A stretch of DNA of 64,000 nt from an uncultured Clostridia bacterium (GTDB taxonomy: Bacteria > Bacillota > Clostridia > Saccharofermentanales > Saccharofermentanaceae), in NCBI GenBank assembly GCA_946187935.1, contig CAMHSJ010000002.1, positions 62,001 to 126,000 of the forward strand. The letters run 5' to 3'. The notes under the pieces were generated by a model that saw only the letters and a list, made by a program, of their open reading frames with translations, was not told the origin of the DNA and did not search any database. Shown one piece after another: positions 43,715-51,369 of the stretch; the stretch's first letter is position 1; the number at the start of each line of letters is the position of its first letter. The position numbers and the translations under genes were made by a program.

Positions 43715-45060
43715 TGACGCGTGCCCAGCTGAGGCTGTTTCTACTCGAAGGTCTGGGACTCCTCCTGCTTTCCGTTCTTGTTGTCATAGGCGGATTCTTC
43801 CTCTCGTCAGGCAATCAGGCTGCAAGAAAGCAGGAAGACTACATTGCAAGATTTGCTTCTGTCTTAACAGCTGACAGATATGAACCTCTTAACACTTCGG
43901 TCCTTAAAGACTATCCGGAGATCAACGCCGTCTACATGGGCTACGATGAGGAAGGGTCACCGGTCGGTTATGTTGTTGACATAACGACAGAGCCTGACGG
44001 CAAAACACTTCACATGCTGGTCGGGATCGATTATGAGAGTGCGGCCGTTACAGGTCTCAGGTATTTAAGAGACTCAGATGAGCTTTATCCGATCTCAGAT
44101 CTTGTCATGCAGGCTATCCAGTCAAGGATAGTAGGAAACTCTATCCCCGTGGCATTTGCAGTGGAAGATCAGGCGGAGAGTGTCACAGACGAAGAGACGG
44201 AAGTCACTTCCGATCTGATCGACGGCACTTATTTTGCCCAGGAATATGTAGATGACAAGCTCGGTTACATCGATTATGTCGAGATCGAGATCGAGGGAGG
44301 CGTCATAACAAAAGTCAAGTGGGATGCATTTAATATGGATCCGACTACCGAGAACAGGAGTGCTGCCTCATTGTCAGGGGCTTACGAGGTATCGGGCCTG
44401 GACTGGGCAACGCAGTCTTACAACATCTGCCATGCGCTCCTTGAATGGCAGGATCCTGAGAAGCTTGCCATGAAATCAGACGGAACGACCGAGATAGTTG
44501 ACGGTGTAACATGCAATATCTCCGCATTCGTGGATCTTTCAAACGAATGCATAGAGAATGCCAGATACGGCTTTAACAAGACAAAATACTATAAGGCATT
44601 AGACGAGATACTTGAAGGTATCCTTGGAGCAGATGCCGAGACTCTGGGAGTATTAAACGAAGACGGCTTTGTCGTATTCTCCTTCAAGGATTACCCTGAA
44701 GTCTATACGGTATACGGAGCTGAAGACAATAACGGCGACAGAGAGATAACGGGATATCTTAATGTAAGGCAGATAGTGTCAGGTGCTGAAGGGAGCGATG
44801 AACAGACAGATCCCGAGGCCCCGACGCCTACGCCTGCCGTAAATAGCGACAATTCGCCTGACGGAAGCGAAGACGGAGTAATAAACACCGGAAGAGAATC
44901 AGACCAGATCTTGACTGACAGTATAGATGATCTTCCGATGACGGAGATAGCTACCAGGATTACTCCTGTAAACAATGCATATGACGAGACAAGACAGGTA
45001 GTGCACATATGCAATACATGCTACAAATTCTTAAAAGACTACCTTAACTGGCTGGTGTGA
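43711..45060 (+). CDS. RnfG-like FMN-binding-domain protein with C-terminal extension
   Basis: A 449-residue protein with one N-terminal membrane helix (LLLLSVLVVIGGFFLSSG) and an extracytoplasmic part. Around residues 170-280 is an FMN_bind domain: DGTYFAQEYVDDKLGYIDYVEIEIEGG, then the acceptor motif EIVDGVTCNISAF. The latter aligns without gaps to the usual DAVSGATISVSGF pattern, with Thr267 at the flavinylation position but Ser-Gly-Ala changed to Asp-Gly-Val. The last 110 residues are a linker with a PTPTP stretch ending in a CNTC motif and an amphipathic helix. It is much longer than canonical RnfG (about 190-200). It overlaps rnfD by 4 nt and precedes an unknown membrane protein by 1 nt. 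Confidence 0.7.
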   Translation: MMTRAQLRLFLLEGLGLLLLSVLVVIGGFFLSSGNQAARKQEDYIARFASVLTADRYEPLNTSVLKDYPEINAVYMGYDEEGSPVGYVVDITTEPDGKTLHMLVGIDYESAAVTGLRYLRDSDELYPISDLVMQAIQSRIVGNSIPVAFAVEDQAESVTDEETEVTSDLIDGTYFAQEYVDDKLGYIDYVEIEIEGGVITKVKWDAFNMDPTTENRSAASLSGAYEVSGLDWATQSYNICHALLEWQDPEKLAMKSDGTTEIVDGVTCNISAFVDLSNECIENARYGFNKTKYYKALDEILEGILGADAETLGVLNEDGFVVFSFKDYPEVYTVYGAEDNNGDREITGYLNVRQIVSGAEGSDEQTDPEAPTPTPAVNSDNSPDGSEDGVINTGRESDQILTDSIDDLPMTEIATRITPVNNAYDETRQVVHICNTCYKFLKDYLNWLV

Positions 45061-45061
45061 T

Positions 45062-46192
45062 ATGGGACTGTTTACAGAGAAATACAATACTCCCTTCGAT
45101 AATGAAGCCGACAGAAAGAACAAGAATATCGTTCCGACTGCGCTCCATGTCAGTGCGCTGGGATATCTTTCGACCAGGAGCTCTTTATTCCTCGGTTATA
45201 CGCTTATCTCCTTAAGCCTTCTTTGCAATAATGAGGGAATATATCTGTGGTGGCCTTTTGCTGCTGCCTTGGCCGTTCTTTCTCTTTGGAGCGTAACTCT
45301 TAGGATCTTCATGCCGCGCAAACTTGCGCCTTTATCACTTCTTATCATTGAACTGATGTTCTTTGGACTTTGCGTCTTATCCTCAAGGTTCGGATTCTGC
45401 TCTGATACAGCGCCGGTTTACTTTGTTCCGATGTCGCTGGGGATCATGATGCTCGGAAGGTTCAAAGATGACGGCGAAGATGATTATAAGAGGGCAAAAC
45501 CATGGAGCGAGGTATATAGACCTTTCCTCATTGCGTCTGTGGCATCCTTATTCGGTTTCCTGGCTTCAAGTCTTTTCGAGAAGCGTTATGTCTTTGTGGC
45601 TTTGCTCAGTGCGGCCATGTTCCTTGTTGTTTACGCATATCTGAGGACTAAGCTCACAGGAAAGAGAGAGTATCTTACATCCAAGTCTCTTACTGAGATG
45701 TGGAACATTCCCGTAGCTGATATAGAAGAGTTAAGACGTTTTGTCTTTACCAGGTTTCAGTTAGGGATAACGGCTGCAGGCGCGGTCTCTGCTCTGCTTG
45801 CCGTATCTGCTTTTGCGGGAAAGTATGCAGTATATCTGATGTTCCCGTCTGTAGCATGTGTTTCAGCAGGACTCGGAGTCCTGATGATAATAACCGGCAG
45901 ATCAGGTGACAGAAAATCGATATTCGGCAGCAGGTTCTTTTTGACCGAGGCGGCGATGGCGGCAGCCTGGTTTGTTATCCCATTTGTCTCAGCTCTCCCG
46001 CAGATGCCTGAACTTACAACGATCATCAAGTGGGCGGCACTTATTATATTCGCGGATATCCTGATCACGGGTCTTCTTGCGGTAATAAGAAGAAGGCTTA
46101 TCTTCGTTCCCAAGATCAGATACGTTGAAGGACTTCCGTTCTATATGGTCCTTGTATCTCTGGTCCTCATGATAATCGAGGTCATCGGATAA
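45062..46192 (+). CDS. Unrecognised polytopic membrane protein in the Rnf-like operon
   Basis: A 376-residue protein with about 10-11 hydrophobic segments (examples: LFLGYTLISLSLL, WWPFAAALAVLSLW, VFVALLSAAMFLVVYAYL, VFGSRF-proximal FLTEAAMAAAWFVIPFVSAL, FADILITGLLAVI). It contains exactly four cysteines, two in the third and fourth helical segments (GLCVLSS, GFCSD) and two elsewhere (LLCNN, VACVS). It does not look like RnfA or RnfE, which are about 200 residues with six helices. It lies 1 nt after the RnfG-like gene and overlaps the GNAT fusion gene by 1 nt, so it belongs to the operon. Function unknown. Confidence 0.75.
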   Translation: MGLFTEKYNTPFDNEADRKNKNIVPTALHVSALGYLSTRSSLFLGYTLISLSLLCNNEGIYLWWPFAAALAVLSLWSVTLRIFMPRKLAPLSLLIIELMFFGLCVLSSRFGFCSDTAPVYFVPMSLGIMMLGRFKDDGEDDYKRAKPWSEVYRPFLIASVASLFGFLASSLFEKRYVFVALLSAAMFLVVYAYLRTKLTGKREYLTSKSLTEMWNIPVADIEELRRFVFTRFQLGITAAGAVSALLAVSAFAGKYAVYLMFPSVACVSAGLGVLMIITGRSGDRKSIFGSRFFLTEAAMAAAWFVIPFVSALPQMPELTTIIKWAALIIFADILITGLLAVIRRRLIFVPKIRYVEGLPFYMVLVSLVLMIIEVIG

Positions 46193-47268
46193 TGAACATA
46201 TCATGCGCTTCATATGAGGATCTTAAGGAGATACTGGATCTTCAGTATGTTGCATACCAGTCGGAAGCAGATCTATTCGGCACCAGGGATATCCCGCCTC
46301 TGAAGCAGACACTGGAAGACGTTCAGGAAGAATTTAGATCCAGAACGATACTTAAGATGACTGATGACAGCAACACTATCGTCGGTTCTGTAAGGGCAAT
46401 AGAAAAAGACGGCACGGTCTTCATAGGCAAACTCATGGTCCATCCGCGGTATCAGGGCAGGGGCTATGGATCAAAGCTCTTAAAGAGCATAGAAGAGCGT
46501 TTTCCGGGCAGAAGATATGAGCTTTTTACGAGTACAAGGAGCATAGATAATATAAGGCTCTACAATAAGCACGGTTATAAAGAGTTTGACCGCAAAGAGA
46601 TCACTGATGAACTTATCTTCGTTTACATGGAAAAGCTTCCCGGGAATAACCCGTGGGAAGACATCAGCCTTGATGATTATGAAAGCCACATGAGCCTTGA
46701 GTCCGTAAACCAGCTTCAGACCTTAAACTCGATCATGAAAGAGCAGTTTGGTCTGTTTCCCGCAGGTGATGTGATGATTCTTGGTGTTGCAGGAGGGAAC
46801 GGTCTTGAGCATGTTGATACAGGAAAATATAAGACTGTCTATGGCGTGGACATCAATGAGAGATACTTAGTGGAAACCCAAAAGCGTCATCCGGAATTAA
46901 AAGGAATTCTTAAATGTATCCATATGGATATCATCAAAGACGCGGATAAGCTTCCACGATCCGGGTTCGTTATTGCCGATCTTCTGATAGAGTACATAGG
47001 CTTAGATGCTTTTGTTAATGCATTAAGCATTGTTGAGCCTTCTTATGTTTCAATAGTTATCCAGATCAATATGGATGATAAGGACTGGGTCTCAGATTCG
47101 CCGTATCTTCATTCTTTTGACAGGCTTGATGAAGTCCACCATCAGATGGAATCGTCAGTGATTGAATCAGTGATGAGCAAAGCAGGTTACCTTCTTCTAT
47201 CTCAGAATGAATACCCGCTTCCTAACGGAAAGGCTCTGTTGCGCATGGATCTTCGCCTGAACACATAA
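46192..47268 (+). CDS. GNAT acetyltransferase fused to a class I methyltransferase-like domain
   Basis: A 358-residue two-domain protein. Residues 1-150 are a GNAT acetyltransferase: acetyl-CoA motif HPRYQGRGYGSKLLKSIEE and NIRLYNKHGYKEF. Residues 155-358 resemble an S-adenosylmethionine methyltransferase: VMILGVAGGNGLEHVD glycine-rich motif and VYGVDINERYL acidic loop. The combination suggests modification of a small molecule or protein at two positions, or a fused regulator; substrates are unknown. It overlaps the preceding gene stop by 1 nt, with a GAGG 9 nt upstream. It is the last gene of the Rnf-like run; glnA follows after a 76-nt gap. Confidence 0.82.
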   Translation: MNISCASYEDLKEILDLQYVAYQSEADLFGTRDIPPLKQTLEDVQEEFRSRTILKMTDDSNTIVGSVRAIEKDGTVFIGKLMVHPRYQGRGYGSKLLKSIEERFPGRRYELFTSTRSIDNIRLYNKHGYKEFDRKEITDELIFVYMEKLPGNNPWEDISLDDYESHMSLESVNQLQTLNSIMKEQFGLFPAGDVMILGVAGGNGLEHVDTGKYKTVYGVDINERYLVETQKRHPELKGILKCIHMDIIKDADKLPRSGFVIADLLIEYIGLDAFVNALSIVEPSYVSIVIQINMDDKDWVSDSPYLHSFDRLDEVHHQMESSVIESVMSKAGYLLLSQNEYPLPNGKALLRMDLRLNT

Positions 47269-47344
47269 GTTAGTTGTTTATTTACAATTCTTTGCCGCCT
47301 GACATGTTAAGATAATTTTATGTTTTAGCGGAGGTGGCGTTATT

Positions 47345-48769
47345 ATGCTAAAAAATTTTGAAGAAGCGAAGTTGTTCATCGAAGAGAATGACATCAAGAT
47401 GATCGACTTCAGGATGATCGACCTGAACGGAAGATGGCATCATCTCACGATCCCTGCCGAGAGGCTTACAGAGCATACCATGACATCAGGCATAGGTTTT
47501 GACGGAAGCAATTACGGTTTTGCTCCCGTTGAGAAGAGCGATATGGTATTCATTCCCGATCTTTCCAGTGCTGCGATAGACGATTTCTGTGAGATCAAGA
47601 CTCTCTCCATGATAGGTGACGTAAGGATCATAGGTGATAAGGAGAATATCCCATTTAACCAGGAACCAAGAAATGTCAGCAAGCGTGCAGAAGAATATAT
47701 GAAGGAAACAGGTATTGCAGATACTTTCCTCTTAGGACCTGAATTCGAGTTCTATGTTTTCGACGAGGTGTCTTTTGCCAATAAACCCAACGGCTGCGGT
47801 TTCTCTGTTGACGGTGAGGAAGCTTTCTGGAACAACGGAGAGATCGGAGGTATGGGTTTTCAAACTCCTCATCAGGGCGGCTACCACATTGCGCCCCCAC
47901 AGGATATCGCTTATGACTTGAGGAGCAGGATATCAATGCTCATGGAAAACCAGGGGATCAAGGTCAAGTACCACCACCATGAAGTAGGTTCTGCCCAGAT
48001 GGAGATAGAGGTTGAGTTTGCGCCTATGACCGAGATGGCTGACAAGACCATGCTCACCAAGTACATCATTAAGAATGAGGCAGTCATGGAGGGTAAGACC
48101 GCAACGTTCATGCCCAAGCCTATATATGGCGAAGCAGGTTCGGGAATGCACGTTCATATGCTGATGTTCAAGGACGGTAAGCCTGTATTCTACGATGAGA
48201 ACGGGTATTCCGGACTTTCACAGACGGCTCTTTATTTTATCGGCGGAATACTAAGACACGTTCCTGCGATCTGCGCGTTCTCAAATCCTTCAACGAACTC
48301 ATATAAGAGGCTTATTCCCGGATTCGAGGCTCCCGTTACGATCGGTTATGCAACAGCAAACAGAAGCGCAGTAATCCGTATCCCCGCATATGCCAAGACT
48401 CCTGATAAGAAGAGATTCGAACTCAGGAATCCTGATGCAACATGTAATCCTTATTATTGCTATGCCGCTATCCTCATGGCAGGACTTGACGGCGTCAAGA
48501 ACAAGATCGATCCCGAGAAGGAAGGCTATGGCCCTTATGACTTCAATCTCTATAATCTTTCCGATGAGGAGAAAAAGAAGATCAAGGGCCTTCCCAAGTC
48601 ATTGGGTTCTGCACTTAAGGCTCTTGAGAAAGATCATGACTTCTTAACCGCAGGCGGAGTATTCCCCATTGAACTCATTAATCTTTGGATAGCAAACAGA
48701 AGAAAGGATCTAGCCAAGCACGTCTCTATGCCTACACCGATGGAATATGAGATGTATTACGATCTTTAA
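47345..48769 (+). CDS. glnA: Glutamine synthetase type I
   Basis: Glutamine synthetase, 474 residues, which forms glutamine from glutamate, ammonium and ATP. Motifs seen: DGSNYGFAPVEKSDM (beta-grasp domain), PEFEFYVFDEV (metal-binding Glu), KPIYGEAGSGMHVHMLMF (ATP/metal motif) and RIPAYAKTPDKKRFELRNPDATCNPY. Length and the C-terminal NLYNLSDEEKKKIKGLPKSL region, near the tyrosine adenylylation position of some enzymes, place it in the long GSI type and not the 440-residue GSI-alpha type. GGAGGTG lies 8 nt before the ATG. A terminator follows 125 nt after the stop. Confidence 0.95.
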   Translation: MLKNFEEAKLFIEENDIKMIDFRMIDLNGRWHHLTIPAERLTEHTMTSGIGFDGSNYGFAPVEKSDMVFIPDLSSAAIDDFCEIKTLSMIGDVRIIGDKENIPFNQEPRNVSKRAEEYMKETGIADTFLLGPEFEFYVFDEVSFANKPNGCGFSVDGEEAFWNNGEIGGMGFQTPHQGGYHIAPPQDIAYDLRSRISMLMENQGIKVKYHHHEVGSAQMEIEVEFAPMTEMADKTMLTKYIIKNEAVMEGKTATFMPKPIYGEAGSGMHVHMLMFKDGKPVFYDENGYSGLSQTALYFIGGILRHVPAICAFSNPSTNSYKRLIPGFEAPVTIGYATANRSAVIRIPAYAKTPDKKRFELRNPDATCNPYYCYAAILMAGLDGVKNKIDPEKEGYGPYDFNLYNLSDEEKKKIKGLPKSLGSALKALEKDHDFLTAGGVFPIELINLWIANRRKDLAKHVSMPTPMEYEMYYDL

Positions 48770-48808
48770 TGTGACAAGGTGTGACAAGGGGACATGCCTT
48801 TTGTCACA
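48770..48808. repeat. Palindromic 29-nt repeat, copy 1, with a 10-nt duplicated head
   Basis: A short partial unit (TGTGACAAGG, 48770-48779) is directly followed by a full 29-nt unit (48780-48808). The full unit has 8-bp perfect terminal arms, TGTGACAA and TTGTCACA. The inner part can pair further with two G-T wobbles. The sequence is identical to copy 2 and, reverse-complemented, nearly identical to copy 3. This pattern resembles REP-like palindromes found in many Firmicutes genomes. It begins at the nucleotide after the glnA stop codon. Confidence 0.85.
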
Positions 48809-48893
48809 TTTGGCCGGACTGGAGCAGTTCAGAAGCAGTAACTATCCCGGTTCAGTAAGTACCGGACCGGACTGAAGTCCAAATTTGCAAATT

Positions 48894-48929
48894 CACTCGC
48901 AAATCAAGATACGTTTTGCGGGTGTTTTT
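48894..48929 (+). terminator. Rho-independent terminator after glnA
   Basis: CACTCGCAAA (48894-48903), an 11-nt loop and TTTGCGGGTG (48915-48924) pair over 10 bp with one G-T wobble, followed by TTTTT. Its T-run ends exactly where repeat copy 2 begins. Confidence 0.85.
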
Positions 48930-48957
48930 GTGACAAGGGGACATGCCTTTTGTCACA
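48929..48957. repeat. Palindromic 29-nt repeat, copy 2
   Basis: Identical over all 29 nt to copy 1 and in the same orientation, 120 nt downstream of it. It lies directly after the glnA terminator and about 70 nt before the hydrolase gene. Confidence 0.85.
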
Positions 48958-49026
48958 CTAATGCTTGTAATAACAGGCGCCAAGTGGTTCAATTTTATCC
49001 GTGGATTTTTTATCAGGAGATAGGAT

Positions 49027-51273
49027 ATGTCAGACGTCATTAATGAAGAGATCAAGAACGAAGCAGTAGCAGAACAGGCTTCAAAACCCCAAAAGGAAAA
49101 GCTGATTAAGCGGATCTGGAATGGGATCAAAAAGCCGTTTAAGTTCTTGTGGAAGAAGAGTGGACCGGCTCGTGAATTCATGGGCAAGGGCAGGGCAGGC
49201 GGCATGATCCTTGAGATCATAGTTGCATCGCAGTTATGGAGCAGCGGTACTTATTTTACTTTCCTCGGCAAGATCCCGCTTATCCTGTGCGTCGTAATAA
49301 CCGCGGTCATATGGGTCATATTTGCCGAGCTCCTTAATCTCATTATCAAGATCGTTTTCGGCGGCGGCAAACGCTGCAAATCATATTTCTTTACATCTCT
49401 TATGGCTGTAGGATCTATGAATACAATTTCAGATCAGTTTGGTGCCGTCCCCGGAATGCTCATCATGACATTCCTTCTGGTGCTCTCTTCTGACATTACC
49501 GGAAGGATTGTCTGGAGTTTTATAAGGACCAGGAGGTTTAAGCAGGTATTTGCTTATGCTGCCGGAGTGCTCTCAGTTTCGTATCTTATCCTTTTTGCCT
49601 TCTTCTACCATAACGATAACTTCGGTGAGAGCAGGATAAGTTTCTATAATGGCATCTATCAGCAGGAATCTTATACGGACGGATTCTCATCATATCTTGA
49701 AAACGGACCTTACAGCGTGGGCACATTGTCTTACGGTCCCGGCGAGGGCGAGGACCTGGCGGCCGGCACGATCGATCTCAGTGTTTACGATTACATTGAA
49801 GATGCGGAAGATCCTCTGAGCGCCTTGACCAGAGCCGTCAGTGATTATGATTTTGCGAAGACTCCTGTTAAGGGTCAGATCTGGTACCCTGAGGGACAGA
49901 GTAATTGCCCCGTTTTCTTCATAGTTCACGGCAACCACGATTCCACGACTCCGTCTTACTTGGGTTACGATTACCTGGGCGAGTACCTGGCATCCAACGG
50001 ATATGCCGTTGTATCAGTCGATGAGAACATAATCAACGAGCTTGGCACTAATAATGACTTAAGAGCTGTACTCCTGCTCGAAAACATGAAGTTTCTGCTT
50101 GATCAGTCCTCATCTTCCGGCAGCTTGATATCCGGCCTCATCGACCCTGAAAAGATCGCGATAGGCGGTCATTCCAGAGGCGGTGAGATGGTCGCAACAG
50201 CTTATCTTTTCAATGAACTTGATTCATATCCCGAAGACGGAAGCATCAAGTTTGACTACCATTTCAACATCACATCCATCGTTGCTATAGCCCCTGTCGT
50301 CGACCAGTACAGGCCTGTCAGCCGATCGGTAGAATTATCCGATGTCAGTTATCTTCTGCTTCACGGATCCAACGATCAGGATGTCTCGATAATGTGCGGC
50401 GAGAAGCAGTATAACAACATAAAGTTTACGGGCGAAGCCGGGGACTATATGATAAAGTCTGAAGTCTATATCCTGGGTGCCAACCATGGTCAGTTCAATT
50501 CACTGTGGGGGCAGTACGATTCCCCTACCGGCAAGGGTTATCTCAACACATATAACTTTATCGCAGGGGATGAACAGAAGCTTATTGCCAAGGCCTACAT
50601 AAGGACTTTCCTTGATCTTACGCTCTTAGGAGACGATACCTATCTGTCTCTTCTTAAGGACGTATCACAGTACACGGGAGATCTTCCTGATACTGTCTAT
50701 ATAACAAACTTCGAAGATTCAGACAGAGTTACGCTCTGTTCCTTTGACAGAACGACCGATATATCAGATTACGGCAACGGCACTTCAATAGACGTAACCG
50801 GAACAAAATGCTGGACCATCGAGCCATATACCAGAGGTGACGGCGGTGAAGGCGAAGATTATGTTCTGTCTTTGTCCTGGGAAGAGGATTCTTCGCCCGC
50901 GATAATTGTTGATTTTGATCCTATAGATATTTCAGACGGCTATATCTGCTTTGGCATCGCCGATATGAGAGAGGACACGGAAGACTTGGAAGAAGGTCTT
51001 GATTATACGGTCACCCTTAAGGATGCAAATGGAAATGAAGTAAGTATTACAAGACCTGTATTTGTATGGCACTCGCTGGCGGTTCAGCTCTGGAAGCAGG
51101 ATGTCTTCTTCGGAAGCTATGAGTATAAGCATCAGATCCAGGGCGTCGTGATCACACCTGACATGATAGGTCAGGCGGATCTTGACCTCGCTCAGATCAC
51201 GGGCATGACGATCACCACAGACGGAACAGCTGAAGGCGAGATAATAATCGACGACATCGGATATTCAGTGTGA
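49027..51273 (+). CDS. Membrane-anchored alpha/beta-hydrolase
   Basis: A 748-residue protein. After a charged N-terminus, residues about 58-195 contain four to five transmembrane helices. Residues about 270-540 are an alpha/beta-hydrolase fold related to the chlorophyllase/dienelactone-like and PET-hydrolase type families: oxyanion HGNHDS motif, nucleophile elbow GGHSRGG with Ser383, and catalytic His487 in GANHGQF. The last 200 residues are beta-rich, possibly a binding domain. A strong AGGAGA ribosome binding site precedes the ATG. The gene is bracketed by palindromic repeats, and its stop codon lies within repeat copy 3. Substrate unknown. Confidence 0.8.
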   Translation: MSDVINEEIKNEAVAEQASKPQKEKLIKRIWNGIKKPFKFLWKKSGPAREFMGKGRAGGMILEIIVASQLWSSGTYFTFLGKIPLILCVVITAVIWVIFAELLNLIIKIVFGGGKRCKSYFFTSLMAVGSMNTISDQFGAVPGMLIMTFLLVLSSDITGRIVWSFIRTRRFKQVFAYAAGVLSVSYLILFAFFYHNDNFGESRISFYNGIYQQESYTDGFSSYLENGPYSVGTLSYGPGEGEDLAAGTIDLSVYDYIEDAEDPLSALTRAVSDYDFAKTPVKGQIWYPEGQSNCPVFFIVHGNHDSTTPSYLGYDYLGEYLASNGYAVVSVDENIINELGTNNDLRAVLLLENMKFLLDQSSSSGSLISGLIDPEKIAIGGHSRGGEMVATAYLFNELDSYPEDGSIKFDYHFNITSIVAIAPVVDQYRPVSRSVELSDVSYLLLHGSNDQDVSIMCGEKQYNNIKFTGEAGDYMIKSEVYILGANHGQFNSLWGQYDSPTGKGYLNTYNFIAGDEQKLIAKAYIRTFLDLTLLGDDTYLSLLKDVSQYTGDLPDTVYITNFEDSDRVTLCSFDRTTDISDYGNGTSIDVTGTKCWTIEPYTRGDGGEGEDYVLSLSWEEDSSPAIIVDFDPIDISDGYICFGIADMREDTEDLEEGLDYTVTLKDANGNEVSITRPVFVWHSLAVQLWKQDVFFGSYEYKHQIQGVVITPDMIGQADLDLAQITGMTITTDGTAEGEIIIDDIGYSV

Positions 51274-51297
51274 CAAGAGGCATGTCCCCTTGTCACA
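51269..51297. repeat. Palindromic 29-nt repeat, copy 3 (inverted)
   Basis: This copy is in the opposite orientation to copies 1 and 2. It differs by one base from their exact reverse complement. It contains the TGA stop codon of the hydrolase gene (51271-51273). Its right arm includes TTGTCA (51290-51295), a near-consensus -35 hexamer for the downstream sugar operon. Confidence 0.85.
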
Positions 51298-51317
51298 TTT
51301 CCAAAAGGTGTTATTCT
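51290..51317 (+). promoter_or_regulatory. Possible promoter of the isomerase operon overlapping repeat copy 3
   Basis: TTGTCA (51290-51295) inside repeat copy 3 and TATTCT (51312-51317) are 16 nt apart. Downstream, AAGTC-AAA-GACTT (51326-51338) forms a perfect 5-bp inverted repeat that could be an operator or stem. A GGGAGGA ribosome binding site lies before the ATG at 51370. The -10 is only 4 of 6, so this is a tentative call. Confidence 0.4.
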
Positions 51318-51369
51318 AAAATAATAAGTCAAAGACTTTTGTATATTTTAATCGCCGGGAGGAATTCAC

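Noticed and set aside
43711-45060. Calling this gene rnfG outright
   Set aside because: The protein is more than twice the RnfG length and the flavin motif differs, so only an RnfG-like label is supported.
48770-48957. Possible CRISPR array from the repeated 29-nt unit
   Set aside because: Only two direct copies separated by 120 nt containing a terminator, plus an inverted copy elsewhere; the unit is itself palindromic and no cas gene is present.
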